Assembly (NCBI GenBank): GCA_963777565.1
Contig: CAVZQZ010000009.1
Span: 310,001-374,000, forward strand
Reading direction: 5' to 3'
Source: CALMEC01 sp963777565
GTDB taxonomy: Bacteria; Actinomycetota; Thermoleophilia; Miltoncostaeales; Miltoncostaeaceae
Length of the DNA: 64,000 nt
Notes under the pieces: model-generated
Databases searched by the model: none
Told to the model about the DNA's origin: nothing
Seen by the model: the letters and a program-made list of their open reading frames with translations, nothing else
Part shown: piece by piece, positions 37,184 to 45,654 of the stretch
Layout: each line of letters begins with the position of its first letter
Position numbering within the stretch: the first letter of the stretch is position 1
Position numbers and translations under genes: made by a program

Positions 37184-37660
37184 GTGCCGACCAAACCACG
37201 CAAACCCCGCGTCATCGAGCGGTCAATCGAGATCGACTGCTCCGCTGAGCGGCTCTTCCGGTTCCACCGAGACACGCGCAACGCCCCGCGCGTCTCGCCG
37301 GACATCGAGTTCGTCCAGATCGAGGGGAACTTCCCGGTCAACGACGGCGACGAGATCCTCGTCGTGATGCGCCAACGGCCGATTCCGTTCCCTATCAAGT
37401 GGCGCATGCGCGTCGAGGCCGTCGTGCTCAACCAAGCCGTTATCGACGTCGCCATCGAATCGCCCTTCCGCTACTGGCGCCACGAACACCGCTTCGAATC
37501 GCTCGGGCCGGACCGCAGCCGGCTCACCGACCGCATCACCTACATCCCGCCGTTCGGACCGGTCGGCGCGATCGGCGACAAGCTGATCGTGAACCGCATG
37601 CTCAAGAAGACGTTCGAGAAGCGGCAGATCGTCACGAAGCGGCTGATGGAGCTGCCCTGA
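37184..37660 (+). CDS. SRPBCC-fold (START-like) ligand-binding protein
   Basis: 158 aa. The sequence fits the helix-grip fold: VIERSIEIDCSAERLFRFH at the N-terminus, alternating beta strands (ILVVMRQRPIPFPIKWRMRVEAVV in part), then a long C-terminal helix VNRMLKKTFEKRQIVTKRL. Such proteins bind hydrophobic ligands or act as cyclases/dehydratases. GTG start. Its stop overlaps the next gene by CTGA, so the two are made together. Confidence 0.72.
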   Translation: MPTKPRKPRVIERSIEIDCSAERLFRFHRDTRNAPRVSPDIEFVQIEGNFPVNDGDEILVVMRQRPIPFPIKWRMRVEAVVLNQAVIDVAIESPFRYWRHEHRFESLGPDRSRLTDRITYIPPFGPVGAIGDKLIVNRMLKKTFEKRQIVTKRLMELP

Positions 37661-38634
37661 GAGCAGTCGTCACCCGCGGCGCCGGCGGCCCCGAGGTGCT
37701 CGAGCTCGCCGAGGTCGCCGACCCCACGCCCAACGCCGGCGAGGTGCTCGTCCGGGTGCACGCCACCGCCGTCAACCGCGCCGACCTGATGCAGCGCGAA
37801 GGGCACTACCCGCCGCCGCCCGGCACCAGCGAGATCCTCGGACTGGAAGCCGCCGGCGAGGTCGCGGAACTGGGCGCCGACGTGTCGGGGTTGACGGTTG
37901 GCGAACGGGTCATGGCGCTCCTGTCCGGAGGTGGGTACGCCGAGCTCGTCGCGGTGCCCGCCGGCCAGCTGCTGGAGGTTCCTCGGGACATGTCGTGGGA
38001 GAACGCCGCGGCGACGCCGGAGGTGTTCCTGACCGCCTATCTCACGCTGAAGATGCTCGGGCGACTCCAGGCCGGCGAGATCGCGCTGATCCATTCGGCA
38101 TCGAGCGGTGTGGGCACCGCGGCGTGCCAGATCGTTCGTGAGCTGGGCGGGCGGGCGATCGCGACCTCGCGCGACCCGGAGCGCCTCGCGCTCCCAACGC
38201 AGCTTGGCGCCGATGGTCTCGCCGTGGCGGACGCCCGCTTCGCGGCGCAGGTCAAGGAGCTCACCGACGGGCACGGAGCGGATGTCATCCTCGACCTCGT
38301 CGGTGCCGCATACTGGGCGGAGAACATCGCGGCGCTGGCTCGCGGCGGCAGGATCATCCTCACCGGCCTCGTCGGCGGCCGCCGCGCGGAAGTCGATCTC
38401 GGCGCGCTGTTGGCGCTCCAGGCCACCGTGATCGGCAGCACCCTCCGTGGTCGCACCACCGCCGAAAAAGCCGAGATCGTCGCCGAGTTCACCGCCTGGG
38501 GGCTCCCCCGGCTGGCGTCGGGGGGACTTCGCCCCGTCGTGGACTCGGTGCTCTCGATCGAGGACGTCGCCGATGCCCACCGGCTCGTCGCCGCCAACCG
38601 CGCTGTCGGAAAGGTCGTCCTGCGCATCACCTAG
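37657..38634 (+). CDS. NADPH:quinone oxidoreductase (zinc-free MDR family), CTG start
   Basis: 325 aa, quinone oxidoreductase/zeta-crystallin type. N-terminal RAVVTRGAGGPEVLEL, the GroES-like region NRADLMQREGHYPPPPG, then LIHSASSGVGTAACQIVRELG for the nucleotide-binding Rossmann motif. No zinc ligands. The conserved N-terminus begins directly after a CTG that overlaps the upstream stop (CTGA); no ATG/GTG/TTG is possible without losing conserved residues, so CTG is the apparent start. Works on quinones or enones; the coupled SRPBCC protein may bind the same class of ligand. Confidence 0.87.
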   Translation: MRAVVTRGAGGPEVLELAEVADPTPNAGEVLVRVHATAVNRADLMQREGHYPPPPGTSEILGLEAAGEVAELGADVSGLTVGERVMALLSGGGYAELVAVPAGQLLEVPRDMSWENAAATPEVFLTAYLTLKMLGRLQAGEIALIHSASSGVGTAACQIVRELGGRAIATSRDPERLALPTQLGADGLAVADARFAAQVKELTDGHGADVILDLVGAAYWAENIAALARGGRIILTGLVGGRRAEVDLGALLALQATVIGSTLRGRTTAEKAEIVAEFTAWGLPRLASGGLRPVVDSVLSIEDVADAHRLVAANRAVGKVVLRIT

Positions 38635-38800
38635 GCGGGCGAGGAACCGGGGGGCCGGCGGCGAACGTCACGTGAACGGTCATCCACCCGTCCCCCCGCC
38701 GTGACATCCCTCATCCCGAATCCGGTCGCACCCGCTTGGCGCCGCAAGGCCCGTCGCACCTTGCGCATGCCCCGGGGCAGTTGGAAGAATCACGGGCCGA

Positions 38801-39139
38801 GTGAACATGAGCGCAGCGAGCAACCCCCCACACACCGATCGTGGCGAGCCGGACCTCCGGCTCCCGGATCACCGCCAAGAGATCCGCCGGCTCCCTGCAC
38901 CGCTCCGCGTCATCGGAGCGGCCGCCGGCGCGGTCGGCGCCGCGATCATCGCGCTCGTCTATCTGATCGGCGCGCCGCTGATCGCGTTCGTGACCGGCGC
39001 TGGCCAAATCCTCCTGGAGGTTCGCGACAACGCTGTGCGCCCCCGCCCATTCATCGGCGCGCGCCACGGATTCCCGTTCCTCGATCCACCGCCTCCTGCG
39101 CCGGCCCAGCCGGCGGAGGCCGACGAGACGGAGCACTAG
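38801..39139 (+). CDS. Small single-pass membrane protein
   Basis: About 112 aa (GTG 38801; the ATG at 38807 is equally likely). A soluble, charged N-terminus of about 38 residues leads to one long hydrophobic segment (VIGAAAGAVGAAIIALVYLIGAPLIAF written in parts: VIGAAAGAVGAAI, IALVYLIGAPLI) and a Pro-rich tail. No family recognised. The next gene starts at the base after its stop. Confidence 0.55.
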   Translation: MNMSAASNPPHTDRGEPDLRLPDHRQEIRRLPAPLRVIGAAAGAVGAAIIALVYLIGAPLIAFVTGAGQILLEVRDNAVRPRPFIGARHGFPFLDPPPPAPAQPAEADETEH

Positions 39140-39262
39140 GTGTTCAAGAAGCTGCTCATCGCAGTGGGACTCAGCGGGCTGATCTACTGGTTCGCCAAGA
39201 AGCGCGGCAACGACGACGAGTTCACGTTCACCGAGGTGCCGCCCGACCAACCGCGCGACTGA
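39140..39262 (+). CDS. 40-aa membrane mini-protein, DLW-39-like
   Basis: GTG start immediately after the previous TAG. The peptide begins MFKKLLIAVGLSGLIYWFAKK, one short membrane helix between lysines, and ends with an acidic, Pro-containing tail (EFTFTEVPPDQPRD). This architecture, a KKLL start, one helix and an acidic end with an aromatic, resembles the actinobacterial DLW-39 family, but the DLW triplet is not present. Function unknown. Confidence 0.6.
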   Translation: MFKKLLIAVGLSGLIYWFAKKRGNDDEFTFTEVPPDQPRD

Positions 39263-39308
39263 TCGGGCCCGACCGAACCGAGCCGTCCAGACTGGGGAGC
39301 CTGGGGCG

Positions 39309-39794
39309 TTGAGCCTGCGCCCGGGTCCGGCGGTACGCCGCCGGCTCGACGAGCTCGATCCCGAGCTACGAGCCGCCGCCGAGGCCATCGGGGCGGCGAT
39401 CGGGGCGGAGCTTGCCCGCATACGGCCCGCGCTGATGCGAGGCGCCGCGGACGAGGAATACGAGCCCGAAGGGGTGCTGCTCGCGCTCGACCTCGAACGC
39501 GAAGGGGTCACCGACGCGGTGGCGCTCTCCGCGTGCCTGGCCGCCCACCGCGTCTACGTCGAGTCCCGCGGGCATCCCGAAGCCGTGAGCCTCGGCGCGC
39601 TCCCGCTGGCGCACCTGCTGTTCTGGGCCTCGCGAGCGTCCGTGCTCGGCCCGTCGCCCCGGATCGACTGGATCGGCCCCGCGAGTCGCCGTCCGGACGC
39701 CGGAGCCCACCAGTTCGGGCTCGAGGCGACCTGCTTCGCCGAGGTCGACGGCCAGCAGCGCGAGGCCCGCGCGGCAGCGCTCGTCCGGCGCTAA
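39309..39794 (+). CDS. Uncharacterised 161-aa protein
   Basis: TTG start. Largely helical, with ELRAAAEAIGAAIGAELARI, a possible hydrophobic helix LGALPLAHLLFWASRASVLG and an ending FGLEATCFAEVDGQQRE. Contains no motif I recognise. The composition (balanced acidic and basic residues, few Arg/Pro runs) supports coding, and it fills the space before the convergent PPOX gene exactly. Confidence 0.5.
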   Translation: MSLRPGPAVRRRLDELDPELRAAAEAIGAAIGAELARIRPALMRGAADEEYEPEGVLLALDLEREGVTDAVALSACLAAHRVYVESRGHPEAVSLGALPLAHLLFWASRASVLGPSPRIDWIGPASRRPDAGAHQFGLEATCFAEVDGQQREARAAALVRR

Positions 39795-39801
39795 CCGGCC
39801 G

Positions 39802-40413
39802 TCAGTACAGGCCGTCGAGGTACCGGGCGATCATCGCCTCCTGCGTCTCCGCCGGCACAGCCTCGTCGATCTGATCGTTGATCATCGCGCCCATGGTCGG
39901 GACCGGGCGCTCGGCCGGCCAGGTCTGCGGGTTCCACAGGCCGGAGCGCATGAATGCCTTCGCGCAGTGAAGGTACGCCTGCTCCACGGTGACGACCAGC
40001 ACCACCGCCGGCAGGCGCTCGCCGGTGACGAATCGGTCGCGCAGGGGGTCGTCGTCGTGGATGGCGACGACCCCGTTGACCCTGAGCGTCTCGTCGACAC
40101 CGGGGATCATGAAGATGAGTCCTGCGCGCGGGTGCTCGACCAGATTCGTGAGCGAGTCGAGGCGATTGTTCCCCGGCCAGTCCGGGATGAGCAGCGTGCG
40201 CTCGTCGGAGACCTGCACGAAGCCGGGGCGATCCCCCCGCGGTGAGGCGTCCAGGCGCCCGTCCGCGCCGACGGTCGCGAGCACGAGGAAGGGCGCGCTG
40301 CCGATGTAGGTGCGGCAGTGCTGGTCGAGGCGGTCGAGCTCCTTCCGCACGACCCGCTCGACCGGATCGCGGTAGCGGCCGCGAAGCTCGTCGACGTGAG
40401 TGATCCGCGCCAT
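39802..40413 (-). CDS. Pyridoxamine 5'-phosphate oxidase-family FMN-binding protein
   Basis: 203 aa, split-barrel flavin fold of the MSMEG_1061-like type. Typical blocks are FLVLATVGADGRLDASPRGD, LLIPDWPGNNRLDSLTNL, AGLIFMIPGVDETLRVNG and QAYLHCAKAFMRSGLW. Such proteins bind FMN or F420; the substrate is not known. It converges with the 161-aa gene (eight bases between stops) and lies just downstream of dnaG. Confidence 0.85.
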   Translation of the reverse strand: MARITHVDELRGRYRDPVERVVRKELDRLDQHCRTYIGSAPFLVLATVGADGRLDASPRGDRPGFVQVSDERTLLIPDWPGNNRLDSLTNLVEHPRAGLIFMIPGVDETLRVNGVVAIHDDDPLRDRFVTGERLPAVVLVVTVEQAYLHCAKAFMRSGLWNPQTWPAERPVPTMGAMINDQIDEAVPAETQEAMIARYLDGLY

Positions 40414-40422
40414 CGCCCGACC

Positions 40423-42156
40423 TTAGTGCTCCACCCAGTGTCCGTCCGACCGGATCGCCTGGCGGATCCGCTGCAGCAGCTCTTGCAGGCGCAGGAACTC
40501 CTCGATGTGGCCGTCTTCACGCGCCCGCTGCGCGCGCCGCTCGAGCGACCGCTCCTGCAGCCGGTACGTCGCCTCGCGGAGTTCGACCTCACCCGGCGTC
40601 TCGTCGGCAACCGCGGCCGCGAGCTCGACCCCGAGCGGGCGGAGCTCGTCGGGCCAGCCGTCCACGCCGACGCGGGACACGATCAGCGAGTACGCGCGGC
40701 GGTGATCCGGCAGGTCGAAGGCGTCGTCGCCCAGATCGCCGAGATAGCGGCCGGCCACCGCGGGCAGCGCGAGCGCCAGCGCGAGGAACCGTCGCTCCCG
40801 GGCCTCGTCTGCCCCGAGGCTCGTGGCCGGCATCACCGACTGCCGGGCTGCACCCTGCTCCCTGCGGGTCGCGGCAAGGAGGCGGCTCTCGAGGGCACCC
40901 GCCTGTGAGGGCCGGGCGAGCAGGCTCGCGGCGAGCCGGATGGCCTCCCCCTTCTCGCTGCTCTCGGGAAAGCGTTCGAGCAGCGAGATGATGTCGGCGA
41001 TCGCGAGGTCCCGCTCCGCCGCCGCCGGCCCCGCCCGGCCGATCCGCGACCGCACCAGGTACCGCACCATGGGCTCCGGATGGGCCACCGCCTCGGCGAG
41101 CGCTCCGAGCCCGTGCGCGTCGCGCGCCAGGTCGCCCGGGTCGCGCCCGGGAGGAAGCGGCACCGCCGACAGCCGGACCGCGACGCCGGCGGCGGCCTCG
41201 ACCGACCGCCAGGCGGCGTCCTGCCCCGCCTGGTCGCCGTCGAAGCAGACGCGCACCTCGTCGGCCGCGCGAGCGAGCAGCCGCAGCTGCTCGTTGGTGA
41301 GCGACGTGCCCATGCAGGCGACGGCGGCGTCCACGCCGGCCTTCGCCAGCGCGAGGACGTCGGTGTAGCCCTCGGCGACCGCGATCCAGCCCTGTCTGCT
41401 GGCGACCGCGCGCGCCAGGTCCAGGCCGAACAGGAGCCGGCGCTTGCGAAACGACTGCCCCTCGGGGCTGTTGACATACTTCGCGCGTTCGTTCGGGTCG
41501 AGCGTCCGTCCGCCGAATCCCTGGACCCTGCCGCGCCCGTCCGCGATCGGGAACATGATCCGGGAGGCGAAGAAGTCGCCACCGTCGCGCGAGCGCGCGA
41601 GCCCCGCGTCGACCAGATCCTGCCGGCTGTAGCCCTCCGCCAGGGCACGCCGGGTGAGGACGGCTCCCGCTCGGGGCGCGTAGCCGACGTGGAACCTGCG
41701 CAGCAGGTCGGCGTCGAAGCCCCGTTCGGTCAGGTAGTCGCGCGCGATCTTGGCCTCGTCGGCCTTCCAGAGGTAGGCCGCGTAGAAGTCACGCGCACGC
41801 TCGAGCAGCTGCAGTCGACGGGCGCTCGCGGCCCGCTGGGCCTCCTCCTGGGGTGAGACCTGCTGGTAGCGCAGGTCGACCCCGAAGCGCTCGGCGAGGC
41901 CTTCCACCGCTTCGTTGAACGATGCGGCGCCCTCCCGCTCGCGCATCCAGGTGATGGCGTCACCCTTCGCCCCGCAGCCGAAGCAGTAGTAGTTGCGGTG
42001 GTCGGGAAGGATCGTGAACGACGGCGACCGCTCGTCGTGAAAGGGGCAGCGAGCCCACCAGCGCCCGCCGCGCCGTACAAGTTCGACGCGTCCCCGGAGC
42101 AGCTCGACGAGGTCCGCCGCCTGGCGGACCTGCTCGACGCTGTCCGGATCGATCAT
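40423..42156 (-). CDS. dnaG: DNA primase
   Basis: Makes RNA primers for replication. CHC2 zinc finger at the N-terminus (ARCPFHDERSPSF then YYCFGCGAKGD), the Toprim core (VAEGYTDVLALAKAG, VCFDGDQAGQDAAWRS), and the primase basic region (VQGFGGRTLDPNERAKYVNS). The C-terminal helicase-binding domain is short and helical. 577 aa from the ATG at 42156; a GTG two codons earlier is an alternative. Confidence 0.95.
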   Translation of the reverse strand: MIDPDSVEQVRQAADLVELLRGRVELVRRGGRWWARCPFHDERSPSFTILPDHRNYYCFGCGAKGDAITWMREREGAASFNEAVEGLAERFGVDLRYQQVSPQEEAQRAASARRLQLLERARDFYAAYLWKADEAKIARDYLTERGFDADLLRRFHVGYAPRAGAVLTRRALAEGYSRQDLVDAGLARSRDGGDFFASRIMFPIADGRGRVQGFGGRTLDPNERAKYVNSPEGQSFRKRRLLFGLDLARAVASRQGWIAVAEGYTDVLALAKAGVDAAVACMGTSLTNEQLRLLARAADEVRVCFDGDQAGQDAAWRSVEAAAGVAVRLSAVPLPPGRDPGDLARDAHGLGALAEAVAHPEPMVRYLVRSRIGRAGPAAAERDLAIADIISLLERFPESSEKGEAIRLAASLLARPSQAGALESRLLAATRREQGAARQSVMPATSLGADEARERRFLALALALPAVAGRYLGDLGDDAFDLPDHRRAYSLIVSRVGVDGWPDELRPLGVELAAAVADETPGEVELREATYRLQERSLERRAQRAREDGHIEEFLRLQELLQRIRQAIRSDGHWVEH

Positions 42157-42333
42157 CGGCACGGCCGAAAGCTTAGTGGTCCCCCTCCCAAGTCCGATCG
42201 CGTTCCCGGCTGCAAATCATCGCCGGGCGGTGTCCTCGATCTCGCCGTGATGGCTCCGGGTGGCGCCATGACACGACGTCCTTCTCGGACTCAACCGGGA
42301 GACCCGCCGGACGTGCGACCCTGGCCGCAGACG

Positions 42334-43032
42334 TCAGCGCGACCCCGTGCCGGCGGGGGCGCGGGCCGCTGGCCGCCGCGGGGGCGGCGGGCCGGGGCGT
42401 GCCGACGGGCAGATGTCGGCCAGCACGCATTCCCAGCATCTCGGTCGCCGCGCGATGCAGATCCTGCGGCCGTGGTAAATGAGCCGCATCGTCGTGTCGC
42501 TCCATGCCCGGCGGGGCCAGATGGCCATGAGATCCCGCTCGACCCGCTCCGGATCCGTCGCGTCGGTGAGCCCCAGGAGGCGTGAGAGTCGCAGCACATG
42601 CGTGTCCACGACCACTCCCTGAACGCCGAACCAGTGTCCCAGGATCACGTTCGCCGTCTTGCGCCCCACACCGGGGAGGGTGACGAGGTCCTCCATACGG
42701 CCGGGGATCTCCCCACCGAACCGGTCGACCACCGCTCGCGACATCCCGATGAGCGACGCCGTCTTCGCGCGGAAGAACCCGGTCGACCGGATGATCTCCT
42801 CGACCTCGGCGGGCTCGGCGACCGCCATCGACGGCGCATCCGGAAACCGCGCGAAGAGGATCGGCGTGACCTGGTTGACGCGTTCGTCCGTGCACTGCGC
42901 CGACAGGATCGTCGCCACCAGGAGTTGGAACGCGCTCGCGTGATGGAGCGGGATCGTGATGACCGGGTACTCCGCAGCCAGCCGCTCGACGACGACTCTC
43001 CCCCGCCCCTTCGGTGTGCGCGGCCGACCCAC
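42334..43032 (-). CDS. nth: Endonuclease III
   Basis: DNA glycosylase/AP lyase that removes oxidised pyrimidines. LLVATILSAQCTDERVNQV, the helix-hairpin-helix LPGVGRKTANVIL with catalytic Asp in VVDTHVLRL, and the [4Fe-4S] cysteines in the order C-x6-C-x2-C-x5-C (CIARRPRCWECVLADIC). The GTG at 43032 gives 232 aa; a longer in-frame start overlaps the promoter of the divergent reductase. A Pro/Arg-rich tail follows the cluster. Confidence 0.93.
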   Translation of the reverse strand: MGRPRTPKGRGRVVVERLAAEYPVITIPLHHASAFQLLVATILSAQCTDERVNQVTPILFARFPDAPSMAVAEPAEVEEIIRSTGFFRAKTASLIGMSRAVVDRFGGEIPGRMEDLVTLPGVGRKTANVILGHWFGVQGVVVDTHVLRLSRLLGLTDATDPERVERDLMAIWPRRAWSDTTMRLIYHGRRICIARRPRCWECVLADICPSARPGPPPPRRPAARAPAGTGSR

Positions 43033-43138
43033 GCCGAGGAGGCTACCCGCGCCCCGCGCCGCCGGTGTGGCCAGTTGGCACCCGGTTCGACGGCCAATTG
43101 GCCGGCCGGTGGCCACCCGGGGGCACTACGATGCGCCC

Positions 43139-44284
43139 GTGCCAGACGCAGACGTCATCGTGGTGGGGGCAGGCCCGGCCGGATCCACCGCCGCCTACCG
43201 GCTCGCCCGGGAGGGTGCCCGCGTGGTGCTGCTCGACCGGGCGCGGTTCCCCAGGGACAAGCCGTGTGGCGGCGGGATCACCGTCCGTGGACTGCGGCAC
43301 CTGCCGATCGACGTCACACCGGTGGTGGAGGACACGATCCGCCGTGTGGAGCTGGGCTTCGGCTACCGCGACCGGTTCGAGCGTGTGGCGGACCAGCCAC
43401 TGGTGCTGATGACCCAGCGCCGGCGCCTCGACGCGCACCTTGCCGAGCAGGCCGCTGCCGCCGGCGCGGACTTCCGCGACGGGGTACGGGTGCGGGGGAT
43501 CGAGACCGCCGGGCGGGAGATCGTGGTCATCACCGACGGCGACCGGCTCACCGCCAGCGCACTCATCGGCGCCGATGGCTGCAACGGGGTCAGCGCCAAG
43601 GCGCTCGGACTCGGCCGCGGCGTGACCTACGGGATCGCATACGAGGGCAACGTCCCGTGGGGCGCCCTGAGCCACGACCGATGGCGGGGACGGCTGCTGG
43701 TCGAGTTCGACAGCGTGCCGGGCGGGTACGCATGGGTCTTCCCGAAGGGGGAGCACGCGAACCTCGGGGTCGGCGGATGGGGACGCGAGGCGCCGAACCT
43801 GCGCGAGCACCTCGCGCGCCTGTGCGAGGACGTCGGGGTTCAGCCGGATGCGGTGGAGCACGTCCGCGGGTACCGGCTTCCGCTTCGCCGCCCGGGCGCC
43901 GCCGTCGCGCGCGACCGCGCGCTCGTGATCGGCGATGCGGCCGGCCTCGTCGACCCCATGTCCGGCGACGGCATGTACGAGGCGTTCCTGTCGTCGCGCC
44001 TCGCGAGCGAGGCGGTGCTCGACCTGCTGGCCGGACGCACCGCCGACCTCGGGGGGTTCCAGGCGGTGCTCGACGGCGCGCTCACCCGCCATCGCGCCGT
44101 GTCGTGGGGGGGCAAGCTGCTCTTCGACGAGGCGCCGCGCCTCGCGAAGCGGCTCGCCAAGTCGCAGTGGCTGTGGCCGAAGGTGGTCCGGCGCGTTCGC
44201 GGCGAGGGCTACCATCCCCGCCCGCCCGGCTCGGCGCGCATGGAGTCGGCGGCGCGGGCGCTCTACCGGCCCGCCCGCGGCTGA
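43139..44284 (+). CDS. Geranylgeranyl reductase-family FAD oxidoreductase
   Basis: 381 aa. FAD-binding VIVVGAGPAGSTAAYRLAR at the N-terminus, then DKPCGGGITVRGL, the PxxYxWxFP-type motif as GGYAWVFPKGEHANLGVG, and LVIGDAAGLVDPMSGDGMYEAF. In actinobacteria such enzymes (MenJ-like) reduce a double bond of the menaquinone side chain; others reduce geranylgeranyl lipids. GTG start, 106 bases from the divergent nth. Confidence 0.88.
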   Translation: MPDADVIVVGAGPAGSTAAYRLAREGARVVLLDRARFPRDKPCGGGITVRGLRHLPIDVTPVVEDTIRRVELGFGYRDRFERVADQPLVLMTQRRRLDAHLAEQAAAAGADFRDGVRVRGIETAGREIVVITDGDRLTASALIGADGCNGVSAKALGLGRGVTYGIAYEGNVPWGALSHDRWRGRLLVEFDSVPGGYAWVFPKGEHANLGVGGWGREAPNLREHLARLCEDVGVQPDAVEHVRGYRLPLRRPGAAVARDRALVIGDAAGLVDPMSGDGMYEAFLSSRLASEAVLDLLAGRTADLGGFQAVLDGALTRHRAVSWGGKLLFDEAPRLAKRLAKSQWLWPKVVRRVRGEGYHPRPPGSARMESAARALYRPARG

Positions 44285-44406
44285 CGGGGGGGAAGCTCCG
44301 AAAAGCTTGTCGTGCTCCGCCCGAACTGACGGATCGCTTACCTGCGGCTCACTTCGCCCACACCTCCTTCACATAGCGTCGCCGCACTACGCAACCGGAG
44401 GTGGAG

Positions 44407-45591
44407 ATGACGAGACGACACCACATTCGACTCGCGGGGCTCGTCGGCCTCGCAGCCGTCGCAGCCGTCCCTGGCGGGGCGAGCGCGGCCCCGTTCGTCC
44501 TTACGCAGCAAAGCGGCATCGTGCGGGAGGTGGTGCGGGGCGCCGAGTGGGCCGCCTGGACGCGCTGCGTCACGCAGAGCGGCCCGACCGAGGTCTGGGC
44601 GCGCCGCTTCGGCACGAAGGAGGTCGTGCAGCTGCCGTCCCTCACGGTCCCCGGCACCTGCGGGGGCGTGAACCTGCACGGCATCACCGGCTCGACGGTG
44701 ATCGCGAGCGCCCCGGACGCGACCGGCCTCCGGCGGCTCGCCGCCGTGGGGATCACGACCGCCGCCGAGCGCGTGCTCGACCGCGATACGACGGACGCGG
44801 CCGGCGCAAGGATCGCCGCCGCCGACGCGTACGGTCCATTGGTCGCTTGGGTTCGCGACGTCACGCAGTCCGGCGAGCGCTACTCGGAGGTGCTGACCGC
44901 GGACCTGCGGCAGCCGGCAACCACGCCGGCGGTGGTCGTGCGCCGCCAGACCCACACGGGCGGCGGCCGCCTGACCGGTGTCTGGCGCGGAGGATCCGGC
45001 GAGGTGATGTGGCGCCAGGTCATCCCAGGCGGCGCGTACGCGGCGTACTCGACCGGCGAGCAGAAGCTGGTGCGCCGCCGCGCGGACGGCACGCTGCAGA
45101 CGATCTCCTTGGTCAAGGGCCCCGTCCAGATCGCGCAGGCCGACCTCGATCGCAACTTCGCGATCTACAGCCTGATCCGTGACGACTCGAACGCCGCATG
45201 GATCTACACGCGCGACCTGACGAACAACGTCAAGCGGCTCGCCAGGGTCGCGCCGAGCGCCGTGCGGCCCAAGATCCGGCTGGGGACGGACATGCCCGCG
45301 CCGAAGGTCTACGGGAGCCGCGCCGCGTGGCGCGAGCGCGAGCGACTCCGCAACCGCACGTTCCGCGATCTGATGCGGGGCGAGCAGCTGCTGACAGAGC
45401 GGCTGCGGGTCGTCGGCTCGGTGACCGACCGCGTCGACCAGCGGGTGTTCCAGAGCGCCCCGGACGTGTACGGCCGGTTCGCGACATGGGCGATCGTCCG
45501 CTTCGACGGCCCCACCGGCTGGGCAGGCGGATACAGCGGCCTCTCACCCCGCTCCGCGACGAGCCAGATCGTGGTGGCGACCCTGCCGTAG
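44407..45591 (+). CDS. Secreted repeat protein, possible beta-propeller
   Basis: 394 aa with a signal peptide (RHHIRLAGLVGLAAVAAVPG, cleavage near ASA-APF). The mature part has at least five spaced motifs of the form hydrophobic-A-x-W followed by a charged strand: WAAWTRCVTQSG, LVAWVRDVTQSG, FAIYSLIRDDS, RAAWRERERL and FATWAIVRFDG, 70-90 residues apart, as in TolB-like propellers. No catalytic motif. Strong GGAGGTGG ribosome-binding site before the ATG. Function unknown. Confidence 0.65.
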   Translation: MTRRHHIRLAGLVGLAAVAAVPGGASAAPFVLTQQSGIVREVVRGAEWAAWTRCVTQSGPTEVWARRFGTKEVVQLPSLTVPGTCGGVNLHGITGSTVIASAPDATGLRRLAAVGITTAAERVLDRDTTDAAGARIAAADAYGPLVAWVRDVTQSGERYSEVLTADLRQPATTPAVVVRRQTHTGGGRLTGVWRGGSGEVMWRQVIPGGAYAAYSTGEQKLVRRRADGTLQTISLVKGPVQIAQADLDRNFAIYSLIRDDSNAAWIYTRDLTNNVKRLARVAPSAVRPKIRLGTDMPAPKVYGSRAAWRERERLRNRTFRDLMRGEQLLTERLRVVGSVTDRVDQRVFQSAPDVYGRFATWAIVRFDGPTGWAGGYSGLSPRSATSQIVVATLP

Positions 45592-45609
45592 TGGTGCACT
45601 CCAGGCAAA

Positions 45610-45654
45610 GGTGAGCCGGCGGCGGGCCAGGGATGCGGCCCGCGCCGGCTCACC
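45610..45654. terminator. Long bidirectional terminator overlapping the methyltransferase stop
   Basis: An 18-bp stem: GGTGAGCCGGC plus GCGGGCC pairs with GGCCCGC plus GCCGGCTCACC, with one bulged G at 45621 and an 8-base loop. It separates convergent genes and contains the TGA of the methyltransferase (45650-45652). Confidence 0.8.

Noticed and set aside
36823..37455. 210-aa minus-strand frame across the gap and the SRPBCC gene
   Set aside because: It is antisense to the recognised SRPBCC protein and has shadow-type composition in the remainder.
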